From an uncultured Bacteroidales bacterium (GTDB lineage: Bacteria; Bacteroidota; Bacteroidia; Bacteroidales; P3): a stretch of DNA of 64,000 nt. The position numbers and the translations under genes are program-made. Of this stretch, positions 17,883-25,932 are shown in pieces (position 1 is the stretch's first letter; each line of letters starts with the position of its first letter). The notes beneath the pieces were generated by a model. The model made no database searches. It worked only from the letters and a program-made list of their open reading frames with translations, and had not been told where the DNA came from. The DNA is taken from assembly GCA_900316515.1 (NCBI GenBank), contig ONDE01000007.1:80090-144089 (forward strand), given 5' to 3'.

Positions 17883-18102
17883 AACTTTTTTATTAAATAT
17901 TTTCACCCCCTGCCGCATACGAAATTGTGGTAGTTCCCGGGCGTCACCACGGCGAAGGAATGGTCCGGATAGCCTTTGGCGAAGGTGTCCGTCAACCGAG
18001 GTTGCTTCAGGGGTTATACGCGCTATGATTTTCTAATTATAATAAAAAAATCTTATAAGAATTTTTAATTATACTATAAAAAGCTGAATTATCTTATTCT
18101 CA

Positions 18103-18190
18103 AAAATCTTCAAATCTCCGTCAGAAAATCTTCAAATCTTCGTCAAAAAATCTTCAAATCTCCATCAGAAAATCTTCAAATCTTCCGAGA
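18103..18190. repeat. Four tandem 22-bp repeats
   Basis: Four consecutive 22-base units starting AAAATCTTCAAATCTYCGTC at 18103, 18125, 18147 and 18169, differing at a few bases near the 3' end. A fifth partial unit follows at 18191. The period is two helical turns. The units are contiguous with no unique spacers, so this is not a CRISPR array. Confidence 0.85.
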
Positions 18191-18501
18191 AAAATCTCCG
18201 ATTCTTATTGCAACAACCCTATATTTACCACCGCCAAAATACAACAACCTCTCGGTAATCCGTCGGCGGTGTCTCGGCGGTGACGGCTCTTCGGTCCTTC
18301 TTGGTGAGTTATATATGGGTTCAATGTAACAATATCAATTCTACTGAAAATCAATCGAAAGGGCAAATATACACACTAAACCATAAAGTGCTTATTTTCA
18401 ACTCCATCACTCAGCGGTTCTCCAACGGTCTCTCGGCAGTCGTTTTACTATCCAACGTTTCATGGTCATCTTTCAACAAAAACATGAGCATCTATACAAA
18501 A

Positions 18502-18540
18502 AATCATGCTCATGATTACGGGTGAATCATGAGCATGATT
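18502..18540 (-). terminator. Terminator of the LRR protein gene
   Basis: A perfect 16-bp inverted repeat (AATCATGCTCATGATT, 7-base loop, AATCATGAGCATGATT). Read on the minus strand it is followed by TTTTTT, giving an intrinsic terminator downstream of the leucine-rich-repeat gene. Each arm is itself nearly palindromic. Confidence 0.75.
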
Positions 18541-18570
18541 TCAAAACTTCATGCGCTTGAGTTTTTGCGA

Positions 18571-19668
18571 CTATCGTATCACAACCACTTTGCGAGCGGG
18601 CAATGTTCCAACACATACTATATACACGCCATTGGAAAGAGGCGCCGATGGCGTTCCATTAGATAGGGTTTCAACTGTGCGACCTTCCATATCACAAATA
18701 ATACCACATGCGAATTTTTCACTATGCATTATGATACGTCCATCAAGAGAGAAGATCCTAATGTCGTCGTCCAGCCACGTGATATTGTCAATGGTATTAG
18801 TGGAACAATCCTCTACGATATTATAGAACTGGTTCCATCCATAAGCATGTTCATATATGCTTCTTGTATTGCATGGTACAATAAGGGTTGTCGTATGATA
18901 GTTTATACCACACGAATGAGCATTACTCACATCGAATGGGCACAAGGGTAAATTGTATGGGTCACAACCATGTACTACCACTGTGTCAACTTGCGCATAT
19001 TGTGGATTGGGTCCACTACTATAGATGACACTCTGAAAGCTATATTGTCCGACACTTTGTAAAGAAGACCCAATCGTTATTTTCTTGACAGCTGGGCAAC
19101 ATTTGAAGCAGTCGCGCGATATCTCTGTACACGCGTCACCAATTACGATTTCAGTTAGAGCCGAATCGTATGAAAAACATTCATACGATATTTCCGTAAC
19201 TGTATTTGCTATCGTTACCTTTTCAAGATCAGGGCAATGGTTAAAACAGTCTCCTGGCACACTTGTCGTATGAAGATCAACCGAGCGTAATCCAGAACAT
19301 CTGTTAAAGCAATTAGTATTAATTTCTTTTACCGAATTCGGAATAACAATGTTTGTTAGCTCCATGTAATCATTAAAGTTACAAGACTCAATATATTTTA
19401 TTGTGTTTGGCAAAGCGATGGAATGTATCATACCATAAGTATCTCCAAGGAAAGCACCATATCCAATTTTGTTTACCTTATATGTTCTACCATAATATGA
19501 TACAGTTTCTGGGATTACGACATCGCCTGATTGATAACAATGAGAAACAGCAACAACCGAGTCGGCTGGGTATGCAAGACTATATTCAATGCTGTCAACA
19601 TAAAAAGTTTCTGCATTTGCGACAAAAAAAGACATTAAAGCCGCAATCAAGATAGATATCTTTTTCAT
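18571..19668 (-). CDS. BspA-type leucine-rich-repeat secreted protein
   Basis: 365 residues with a signal peptide ending in ANA. Residues of about 55-240 contain LRR_5 (BspA/Treponema-type) repeats, each around a conserved pattern such as LTNIVIPNSVKEINTNCFNR and YECFSYDSALTEIVIG. The last 40 or so residues (GVYIVCVGTLPARKVVVIR) resemble a type IX secretion C-terminal sorting domain, ending in a beta strand with KVVVIR. The protein is probably delivered to the cell surface, where BspA proteins bind host matrix. Its base composition is more AT-rich than the core genes around it, and it sits beside a repeat-rich region, which suggests transfer. Confidence 0.75.
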   Translation of the reverse strand: MKKISILIAALMSFFVANAETFYVDSIEYSLAYPADSVVAVSHCYQSGDVVIPETVSYYGRTYKVNKIGYGAFLGDTYGMIHSIALPNTIKYIESCNFNDYMELTNIVIPNSVKEINTNCFNRCSGLRSVDLHTTSVPGDCFNHCPDLEKVTIANTVTEISYECFSYDSALTEIVIGDACTEISRDCFKCCPAVKKITIGSSLQSVGQYSFQSVIYSSGPNPQYAQVDTVVVHGCDPYNLPLCPFDVSNAHSCGINYHTTTLIVPCNTRSIYEHAYGWNQFYNIVEDCSTNTIDNITWLDDDIRIFSLDGRIIMHSEKFACGIICDMEGRTVETLSNGTPSAPLSNGVYIVCVGTLPARKVVVIR

Positions 19669-19675
19669 AATGTTA

Positions 19676-20269
19676 TTATTTGTTGTTTGTTAATATTGCT
19701 TGTTCTGTATTAAGAAGGAGTTTGTGTACCTCTTCAATGCTCTTTTCAATCAACTCACGTGATGTTGATTTAGAAAGTTCCTTATGCGTGATTTCATTCC
19801 TGACATCGTGAAATTCCCTATAACTTGTCCATATACGTTTGATAGCTGGGAGCGAAATACCATTTTCGTCCTGTACCATTCTGTAATAGAACGTCAGATT
19901 AGATATCTTCTCATTTTCCGGATTGTCCATATAAGCAAACCGTTCTTCCTGTGCAACTTTCTTATCTTTGCATAATTCCAACATGCATATTTCCGCATAC
20001 GAATAGACACGTTGCATCATCGATGCATAAAAGTCGCACAGCATTTCTTCAAATATTGTTGTATCCAGTGTTGGATGCCAAATCCTGACGATTTCCTTTT
20101 GTGCATCTTCGTCCCATTCCGTATACTCTTCCGATACGGAATGGGCCTCTTCCTCGACTTTGTTTCTCATGTCAGAAATGTAATCTGGCACGATAGAAAG
20201 CAGTAGCTTTAGTGACTCTGCTTTGTCTTCTACCATTGCTTGGTAGTTTGTTCGACCTTTTGCAATCAT
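19676..20269 (-). CDS. HEPN-like protein of unknown function
   Basis: 197 residues from the ATG at 20269. The frame stays open upstream to 20500, but those 77 codons encode a basic, low-information sequence and are judged non-coding. The protein is all-helical and charged. Near the C-terminus EFHDVRNEITHKELSK contains R-x4-H, the signature of HEPN ribonuclease-like domains, preceded by a helix-rich stretch with YYRMVQDENGISLPAIKRIW. HEPN proteins often act in toxin-antitoxin or anti-phage systems. No nucleotidyltransferase antitoxin gene is adjacent, so the role is open. The gene is AT-rich relative to its neighbours. Confidence 0.55.
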   Translation of the reverse strand: MIAKGRTNYQAMVEDKAESLKLLLSIVPDYISDMRNKVEEEAHSVSEEYTEWDEDAQKEIVRIWHPTLDTTIFEEMLCDFYASMMQRVYSYAEICMLELCKDKKVAQEERFAYMDNPENEKISNLTFYYRMVQDENGISLPAIKRIWTSYREFHDVRNEITHKELSKSTSRELIEKSIEEVHKLLLNTEQAILTNNK

Positions 20270-20653
20270 AATAATAATTTTGACGCCTACTCTACAATGC
20301 AGTTTTCGGCACCCCTGCTTTTTTTGCTTTGAGCGATGCCGTCGTTGATTCGGCTGAAATAAGTACAAAAGAAAAAGGCGTTGAATTATTCTTTTGTTGC
20401 TCCTTATCAGATGTATGGGCTCTGCAAAGCCTGAGTAATGATAAGGTGCGAATAATCCACGCCCAAGCGTGAACTCCCGCGAGCTTATTCTCTTACTCAT
20501 TAGAATTTTGCAGATTCATACATCGAGAATAAAGGGCGGTTAGCTCAATATATGTCTATGTTGTCTATTCTGTCTTTATCTCATTGTTTTGTTTTTATTT
20601 CCGACTGCAAAAATACGAACAATATTTTAATTGGCAAAATCTATTTGCCGAGG
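20270..20653. other. Intergenic region upstream of the HEPN-like gene
   Basis: 384 bases. On the minus strand it is open in frame with the HEPN-like gene back to an ATG at 20500, giving a 77-codon stretch rich in Arg, Lys and Gln that does not look like a normal domain. A small hairpin CACGCCCAAGCGTG is at about 20450. No terminator or tRNA is recognised. It may hold a long leader, a decayed gene or a structured RNA; nothing in the sequence decides. Confidence 0.4.
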
Positions 20654-21061
20654 TTATGTCGCCGAGGCGGTGGCTTTGGCGTAGAGTTCGGGGAAGCGGG
20701 TCTCGAGCGAGACGGGACGGCCGTTCTCGAGGAAGCAATGGGTGCTGGTGGCGGTGCACACCAGTTTGCCAGCCACCTTCATCGTGTAGTTGAAGACTAT
20801 CTTCAGCGGCGTGGTCTCGGCCACCTTGACCTCGATGTCTATCACGTCTTTGAATGTCGACGGGTGTCGGTAGCGGCAGTCGACAGCCACCACCGGCGAC
20901 ACCACGCCTTCGGCCTCCATGCGGTCGAAGCCGTAGCCCAGCTGGTCCATCCAGTCGACACGGGCCTCTTCCATGAAGCGTATGTAGTTCGAATGGTGCG
21001 TGATGCCCATGCGGTCGCACTCATAATACTTCACCTCGTGGCGGTAGGGTCGGATTTCCAT
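20654..21061 (-). CDS. Acyl-CoA/acyl-ACP thioesterase, 4HBT (YbgC-like)
   Basis: 135 residues from the ATG at 21061; longer starts would run into the flavodoxin gene. The hot-dog thioesterase pattern is visible: HEVKYYECDRMGITHHSNYI followed by FMEEARVDWM, with the Asp of CDRMG as the probable catalytic residue. Members hydrolyse acyl-CoA or acyl-ACP, often linked to the Tol-Pal system, but no tol genes are nearby. The gene starts 17 bases after the flavodoxin-like lipoprotein gene on the same strand. Confidence 0.8.
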   Translation of the reverse strand: MEIRPYRHEVKYYECDRMGITHHSNYIRFMEEARVDWMDQLGYGFDRMEAEGVVSPVVAVDCRYRHPSTFKDVIDIEVKVAETTPLKIVFNYTMKVAGKLVCTATSTHCFLENGRPVSLETRFPELYAKATASAT

Positions 21062-21077
21062 AGAACGAATAGTTTTA

Positions 21078-21908
21078 TTACCGCACCACGCGTGTGAAGA
21101 CTGGAGCTTGTCCATCAAGGGCGATAACCCAGACGCCAATTCGGTTTGCGCCAGGAAATTCGGGCTGACCGTCCTCTTTGATATTCTCGGCGAGGAAGTT
21201 GTACTCTATGCCACCCTCGACGGGATGCGACGACACCCTTACGGCACGGGCGTGAATCATGGGATAGTCGCCCACAGCCTGATCGAAAATGGCGGATTCC
21301 TCTGCAGTTACATCATGTTCCGGGCCCCAAGGCTCGACATTCTTAAGCTCGCCGTCGATGAGGTGGTGGTAGATAAGGAACTGTTCCACTTCGTCGGGTA
21401 CAGCATCGAGACGGGCGGCGCGCACACCGTAGCAACCCAACACCTCGGCATTAGGCTGGCAGTCGGCAAAGGCACCAAGACTCGACTCAATACCTCCACT
21501 ACCGAAAGTGCAGAAAAGGGCCACTTTCTTGCCACTCAAGTCAACATCTTTAAGCCAAGTGGCAATGGGAGGCGCATAAGTACCGAACCACACGGGATAG
21601 CCGATAAATATGAGGTCGTACTGAGAAATGTCGGCCTTTACAGGCTGTATCTCGGGCAGTATACCCTGTGCCTGCTCCTCTTTGCAACGCTCGATGGTTG
21701 CATAGAAGGCTGTGTCGTAGGGGTTGACACACTCGATTGCCTCAATATCGGCACCCAGACGGTTGGCTATCTCTTCAGCCACCACTTTGGTGTTGCCTGT
21801 CAACGAATAGTAGAGCACCAGCGTCTTGGGATCCTCTTTCTTGCTGCCACAACTGGCGGCGCACATAGCCACAATAGTCATGGCCAGCATCAGATTAAAT
21901 CTCTTCAT
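21078..21908 (-). CDS. Flavodoxin-like lipoprotein
   Basis: 276 residues with a lipoprotein signal ending in MCAASCGSK, so it is exported and lipidated. The flavodoxin FMN-phosphate loop is YYSLTGNTKVVAEEI at about residues 34-48, and LIFIGYPVWFGTYAPPI and ALFCTFGSGG are the other FMN-contact loops. Residues beyond about 185 form an additional C-terminal domain (about 90 residues) that I do not recognise. An exported flavodoxin-fold protein is less usual than a cytosolic one and suggests a role in extracytoplasmic electron transfer. Confidence 0.75.
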   Translation of the reverse strand: MKRFNLMLAMTIVAMCAASCGSKKEDPKTLVLYYSLTGNTKVVAEEIANRLGADIEAIECVNPYDTAFYATIERCKEEQAQGILPEIQPVKADISQYDLIFIGYPVWFGTYAPPIATWLKDVDLSGKKVALFCTFGSGGIESSLGAFADCQPNAEVLGCYGVRAARLDAVPDEVEQFLIYHHLIDGELKNVEPWGPEHDVTAEESAIFDQAVGDYPMIHARAVRVSSHPVEGGIEYNFLAENIKEDGQPEFPGANRIGVWVIALDGQAPVFTRVVR

Positions 21909-21960
21909 ATTACTTAACTCTTAATTCTTAACTTTTAACTCTTAACTCCCAACTCCACCG

Positions 21961-23061
21961 TCAGTCGCCAAACTCAATACCCACACCCTTGGCGGTATGC
22001 ACCAGGCGGCTGTCGGGAGCCACCAGGTTCTGCTCGCGGACGGCCTCTTCGAGCGGTATGCCGACCACGTCGGGGTGGTGGTAGGCCACCATCTGGCCGA
22101 AGCGGCCTTCCATCACAAACTCCATGGCGCGCACGCCGAACTCGGTGGCCAACACACGGTCGAAAGCGATGGGGGTGCCGCCGCGCTGCAGATGGCCGAG
22201 GATGGTGTAGCGTATGTCGTGCTCGACGCCGGCAGCCTTGAGGTCGGCGGCCAACTGCTCGCCAACGCCGCCCAGCTTCACATGCTGATAGCCCACCTCG
22301 CCGGTCTCGGTGCCCGTCACAGTGCCGCCCTTGGGCATGGCGCCCTCAGCGACGACGATGATGCAATAGCCGCGGCGCTTGTTGTAGCGCTGCTCTATCT
22401 TGGCTTTGACCTTCTCGATGTCGTACGGTATCTCGGGAATGAGGCACACGTCGGCGCCGCCGGCGATGGCCGAGTGCAGGGCTATCCAGCCCGCGTCGCG
22501 GCCCATCACCTCAAGTATGAACACTCGGTTGTGCGACGCCGCGGTGGTCACCAGCTTGTCGATGGCGTCGGTGCATATCTGCACTGCCGTCTGGAAGCCG
22601 AAGGTGTAGTCGGTCAGCGACAGGTCGTTGTCGATAGTCTTGGGGACGCCCACGATGTTGAGGCCCTTTTTGGCCAGGCCCAGCGAGATGCGCTGGCTGC
22701 CGTCGCCGCCGATGTTGATGACGGCGTCGACACCCATATACTGCAGCTTGCGCAGCATCTCGTCGCTGCGGTCCACGGTGGTCCACGTGCCGTCGGCCTG
22801 CTTCACCGGCCAGGCGAAGGGACCGCCCTTGTTGGTGGTACCAAGTATCGTTCCGCCCTGAATCTGAAGGCCTTCGACGGTCTTCTCGTCGAGCATCTGT
22901 ATCTCCGTCGGCTCGCGCAGCACGCCGTTGAACGACTCGATGCAGCCTATCACCTCCCAGTCCGAAGCCTGCGAGGCACGCTTCACGATGCCACGAATCA
23001 CGGCGTTCAGTCCAGGACAGTCGCCACCTCCAGTGAGCACCATTACTCTTTTCAATGCCAT
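21961..23061 (-). CDS. pfkA: 6-phosphofructokinase
   Basis: 366 residues. The start LKRVMVLTGGGDCPGLNAVI and the phosphate-donor loop NIGGDGSQ are characteristic. At position 121 the loop has Gly (GGDGS), as in ATP-dependent enzymes, while the later motif is PKTIDND with Lys141, as in pyrophosphate-dependent and some actinobacterial ATP enzymes. From the known role of these two positions, the Gly/Lys combination favours ATP as donor. The enzyme makes fructose 1,6-bisphosphate in glycolysis. Confidence 0.9.
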   Translation of the reverse strand: MALKRVMVLTGGGDCPGLNAVIRGIVKRASQASDWEVIGCIESFNGVLREPTEIQMLDEKTVEGLQIQGGTILGTTNKGGPFAWPVKQADGTWTTVDRSDEMLRKLQYMGVDAVINIGGDGSQRISLGLAKKGLNIVGVPKTIDNDLSLTDYTFGFQTAVQICTDAIDKLVTTAASHNRVFILEVMGRDAGWIALHSAIAGGADVCLIPEIPYDIEKVKAKIEQRYNKRRGYCIIVVAEGAMPKGGTVTGTETGEVGYQHVKLGGVGEQLAADLKAAGVEHDIRYTILGHLQRGGTPIAFDRVLATEFGVRAMEFVMEGRFGQMVAYHHPDVVGIPLEEAVREQNLVAPDSRLVHTAKGVGIEFGD

Positions 23062-23546
23062 AACGCTTATCTTAATTTATTATATTTTACTAATCCACAA
23101 ACACTTGCCAAGCATGGCACAAAGCATTCGCCAACTACAAATATACAACTTTTTTTCAAACGCCAACGGTTTTTAACATTACACCTCTCCTCTTTCCAGC
23201 CAACGGCATAACATCCACCAAGGCTTGAATCGAGATAAATACCATATCGAAAACATATGTTCGACATATGACTGACATATCATCTCTTACAAAAGTAAAT
23301 GATGGCTAGGCGTTGGCAAGTCGATGAGTAGGAGTTGAGTAAGAGATGGTGGCTCTTTATCTCTGATTTTCAAGCACCTTGCCAAGGGGTGTTTTGGACC
23401 GTTTTCCAGTTTTCTGCGAGTTTTTTTTACAAAACTGCAACCATACTATCAGTCAGCATTTTACACCCAGAAACATAAAAGTTTCGGTTTTGATGGCCAA
23501 CATTCAACTTTATTTCGTATTTTTGCAAGCAGAAATATAATTTAAA
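23062..23546. promoter_or_regulatory. Divergent intergenic region, pfkA / nuclease
   Basis: 485 bases. For pfkA, TATATTTG (minus strand, 23138-23145) is a good -7 box. For the nuclease gene, TATTTTTG at 23518-23525 is a good -7 box 22 bases before the ATG, but the TTTG at 23489-23492 is 25 bases away, longer than usual. Between them the sequence is AT-rich with runs of T (23410-23430) and no convincing ORF or hairpin. Confidence 0.5.
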
Positions 23547-24323
23547 ATGCATCTTAACAGATACCGTACCATGCTGATGCTGACGGCGGTAGTGTTGTTT
23601 GTAGCTTGTGGCTACATACAGCAGGGCGATGCCGTTGCCCAAACCACCGCACTTGAGGGTGCAGAACTGCCTGCATACAGCGACAGCGAGGACATTGTGC
23701 ACCACCTGGGCTACACGGCATCCTACAACCACACCACACTGTGTCCCGACTGGGTGGCATGGGTGCTCACCGCCGAGGAGGCCAACGGTCAGAACGATGG
23801 CCAATACAGTTTCAGCCGCGACCCCGACGTGAAGTTCCCCAAAGCCTCGCGCGAGGACTACAGCAACAGCGGCTGGGACAAAGGCCACATGGCGCCGAGG
23901 GCCGACATGAAGTGGAGCCGTCAGGCACTGGAGGAGAGCTACTACTTCACCAACATCTGCCCGCAGGATCACGAGATGAACAGCCAGGCTTGGCGCAAGA
24001 TCGAGGAGCTGACGCGCCGCATGGCACGCCGCTACGGCGCGGTGATGGTTGTCTGCGGACCGATATACGACAGCACAGACCACCGCCATATAGGCCCAGC
24101 CTGCGTGCATGTGCCCGACCGTTTTTTCAAAGCCCTGGCCATCAACACCGCCGACGGATGGCAGACGGTGGCGTTCTTGGTTGAGAACAACCGTCAGGAC
24201 GGCTCGCCACGCCGCTATGCTGTCGCGGTAGACGATGTCGAGGCCACCATCGGACGCGACCTCTTCCCCACCCTGCCCGACGAAGCCGAGGGCTCCTACG
24301 ATTGGAAATTATGGAACAGATAA
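23547..24323 (+). CDS. Exported DNA/RNA non-specific endonuclease
   Basis: 258 residues. The N-terminus is hydrophobic and ends in VLFVACGY, a lipobox-like signal. The NUC (beta-beta-alpha metal) domain covers about residues 45-255. Its catalytic motif is SGWDKGHMAPRADM with His114 as the general base; the usual DRGH is DKGH here. The downstream ESYYFTNICPQDHEMNSQAW supplies the metal-binding Asn. It probably degrades extracellular nucleic acids for nutrition. It leads into a small lipoprotein gene 13 bases downstream. Confidence 0.85.
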   Translation: MHLNRYRTMLMLTAVVLFVACGYIQQGDAVAQTTALEGAELPAYSDSEDIVHHLGYTASYNHTTLCPDWVAWVLTAEEANGQNDGQYSFSRDPDVKFPKASREDYSNSGWDKGHMAPRADMKWSRQALEESYYFTNICPQDHEMNSQAWRKIEELTRRMARRYGAVMVVCGPIYDSTDHRHIGPACVHVPDRFFKALAINTADGWQTVAFLVENNRQDGSPRRYAVAVDDVEATIGRDLFPTLPDEAEGSYDWKLWNR

Positions 24324-24336
24324 AAACACCAACATC

Positions 24337-24837
24337 ATGAAAATACACTACATTATCATTGCCGCAGTCCTGCTCCTTGCAGGCTGCAAACAGAAAGCTC
24401 CAGAACAAGCCGCTCCACAGGACGAACAGCCGCAGGTGGTGTTCGGAGGCTTCGTGGACACCGTCCACCTGGAGGTAGTCCCCATCGAAAAGGGTGAGAG
24501 CTACTTCGACAAAAAAGCCAAGACCGGCACGAAGAAAGCCGCCACACAGGCACAACCTGCCGCCACACAGGCACAACCTGCCGCCACACCGCAGCAGCCT
24601 GCCACCAAACGCACCGGCAGCAACGCCAAAGCCGCCAGCGAGACCATCTATGTAGAGGCCGAAGGCGCTCGCGGCCGCGTATGGGGCCATGTAACCCTGA
24701 AGGGCGACCGTGGCACCGGCACCGTGCACGACGAGGGCGAGAACACATGGGCCGTCAGCGTCACCCGCCACGGCGACGAACTCTACGCCATCGACCAGAA
24801 CTCACGTCAATATGTATTCAAACTGAAGAACAAATAA
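24337..24837 (+). CDS. Small Ala/Gln/Pro-repeat lipoprotein
   Basis: 166 residues from the ATG at 24337. The signal peptide ends in LLLAGCKQK, a lipobox. A low-complexity linker with three tandem heptapeptides (ATQAQPA type) sits at about residues 69-89. The C-terminal 60 residues (ETIYVEAEGARGRVWGHVTL and HGDELYAIDQNSRQYVFKLK) look like a small beta domain that I do not recognise. It follows the nuclease by 13 bases and may be its partner, but no function is evident. Confidence 0.6.
   Translation: MKIHYIIIAAVLLLAGCKQKAPEQAAPQDEQPQVVFGGFVDTVHLEVVPIEKGESYFDKKAKTGTKKAATQAQPAATQAQPAATPQQPATKRTGSNAKAASETIYVEAEGARGRVWGHVTLKGDRGTGTVHDEGENTWAVSVTRHGDELYAIDQNSRQYVFKLKNK
24541..24603 (+). repeat. 21-bp tandem repeat inside the lipoprotein gene
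   Basis: Two perfect 21-base units (24541-24561 and 24562-24582) and a third degenerate unit (24583-24603), each encoding a heptapeptide of type A-T-Q-A-Q-P-A. In-frame period, so copy number could vary without breaking the frame. Confidence 0.85.
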
Positions 24838-24848
24838 GAGAAGTCAAC

Positions 24849-24865
24849 GCGTGCCGGAGGCACGC
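24849..24865. other. Short perfect hairpin after the lipoprotein gene
   Basis: GCGTGCC-GGA-GGCACGC, a 7-bp stem with a 3-base loop, 11 bases after the lipoprotein stop. No T-run follows, so it is an imperfect terminator at best; it may stabilise the transcript end. Confidence 0.4.
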
Positions 24866-24927
24866 TCTCTCAATAAACCCGCACGATAGTGTGGGGATGT
24901 ATGAAACAAAAATAAAACACAATAACA

Positions 24928-25776
24928 ATGAAAACAACAGCAGAACTCCAGCAGATTGCGACGCAGGTGCGCCGCGACATTCTCCGTATGACCACCAACG
25001 CCAAGAGCGGACACCCGGGCGGCTCGCTCGGCACCGCCGACTGGTTCGTGGCCATGAACTTCAACCTTATGGACTTCGACCCCAAGAACTTCACCATGAG
25101 CGGTGAGGGCGAGGACATGCTCTTTGTCAGCCAGGGCCACATCACGCCGGTCATCTACAGCACCATGGCGCGCCGCGGCTACTTCCCCGTCGATGAACTC
25201 AACACCTTCCGCAAGTTCGGCACCCGCCTGCAGGGCCACCCCAGCACCGAGCACGGCCTGCCGGGCATCCGCATGGCCAGCGGCTCGCTGGGCCAGGGCA
25301 TGAGCGTCGGCGTCGGCGCCGCCCTCGGCAAGAAGATGACGGGCGACAAGCACCTGGTCTACACCATGCACGGCGACGGCGAATTGGAGGAAGGCCAGAT
25401 TTGGGAGGCCGCCATGTTCGCAGGTGCCAAGCACGTGGATAACCTCATTGCCACCGTCGACTACAACAACCAGCAGATCGACGCCACCGTCGATGAGGTG
25501 ATGACCCTCGGCGACCTCAAGGCCAAGTTCGAGAGCTTCCTCTGGAAGGTGGTGGTCATTGACAACGGCAACGACATGCAGCAGGTGCTAGACGGCATGG
25601 CCAAGGCCAAAGCCATGAGCGGCCAGGGCAGCCCCGTGTGCGTGCTGCTGAAGACCAAGATGGGCTTCGGCGTAGACTTCATGCAGGACACCAACAAGTA
25701 CCACGGCTCGGTGCTCAGCGCCGACGACCTGCCCAAGGCCCTCAGCCAGCTGCCCGAGACCCTCGGCGACTTCTAA
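24928..25776 (+). CDS. Transketolase, N-terminal (TPP-binding) subunit
   Basis: 282 residues, the size of the N-terminal half of a split transketolase. The motif SGHPGGSLG, RLQGHPSTEHGLPGIRMASG, and the thiamine-diphosphate motif HGDGELEEGQIWEA through VDYNNQQ are visible. Transketolase moves two-carbon units in the pentose phosphate pathway. Its partner, the C-terminal subunit, is normally the next gene but here starts 2.3 kb downstream after two unrelated secreted-protein genes. The 156-base gap after this gene contains a long inverted repeat. Confidence 0.92.
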   Translation: MKTTAELQQIATQVRRDILRMTTNAKSGHPGGSLGTADWFVAMNFNLMDFDPKNFTMSGEGEDMLFVSQGHITPVIYSTMARRGYFPVDELNTFRKFGTRLQGHPSTEHGLPGIRMASGSLGQGMSVGVGAALGKKMTGDKHLVYTMHGDGELEEGQIWEAAMFAGAKHVDNLIATVDYNNQQIDATVDEVMTLGDLKAKFESFLWKVVVIDNGNDMQQVLDGMAKAKAMSGQGSPVCVLLKTKMGFGVDFMQDTNKYHGSVLSADDLPKALSQLPETLGDF

Positions 25777-25786
25777 GATTATTAAG

Positions 25787-25920
25787 AACGGCGAATTATG
25801 CGAATTAAACGAATTTGTCTGCCCCTTGAATTATTGGCGAATTACTCGAACCACACAATTCGAGTAATTTGCTCATAATTGACCCGCGTAGCCTTCGCTA
25901 AATTCGTTTAATTCGCCGTT
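25787..25920. repeat. Long nested inverted repeat (interspersed element)
   Basis: Outer arms: AACGGCGAATTA...AACGAATTT at 25787-25816 and its complement at 25900-25920, with a 9-base insertion in the left arm. Inner arms: AATTACTCGAA (25840-25850) and TTCGAGTAATT (25859-25869), perfect. The right outer arm plus AAAAA (25901-25925) recurs identically at 63332-63356, so this is a dispersed element inserted between the transketolase subunit and the vWA gene. Confidence 0.85.
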
Positions 25921-25932
25921 AAAAACATTACG

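Larger units (their letters stand above)
17883..18570. other. Repeat-rich intergenic region between purH and the LRR gene
   Basis: About 690 bases without a convincing gene. Bases 17906-18013 contain a GC-richer island that is open for 36 codons on the minus strand, stopping at TGA 17903-17905. It has no start codon and a TAA bounds it upstream; a second minus-strand frame is also open here, so it may be a decayed gene end. The rest is AT-rich and holds 22-bp tandem repeats (18103-18190) and a terminator hairpin (18502-18540). No RNA gene is recognised. Confidence 0.5.

Noticed and set aside
18103..18190. CRISPR array
   Set aside because: The 22-bp units are directly contiguous with no unique spacers, and no cas gene is near.
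24849..24865. Intrinsic terminator
   Set aside because: The hairpin is short and no T-run follows.
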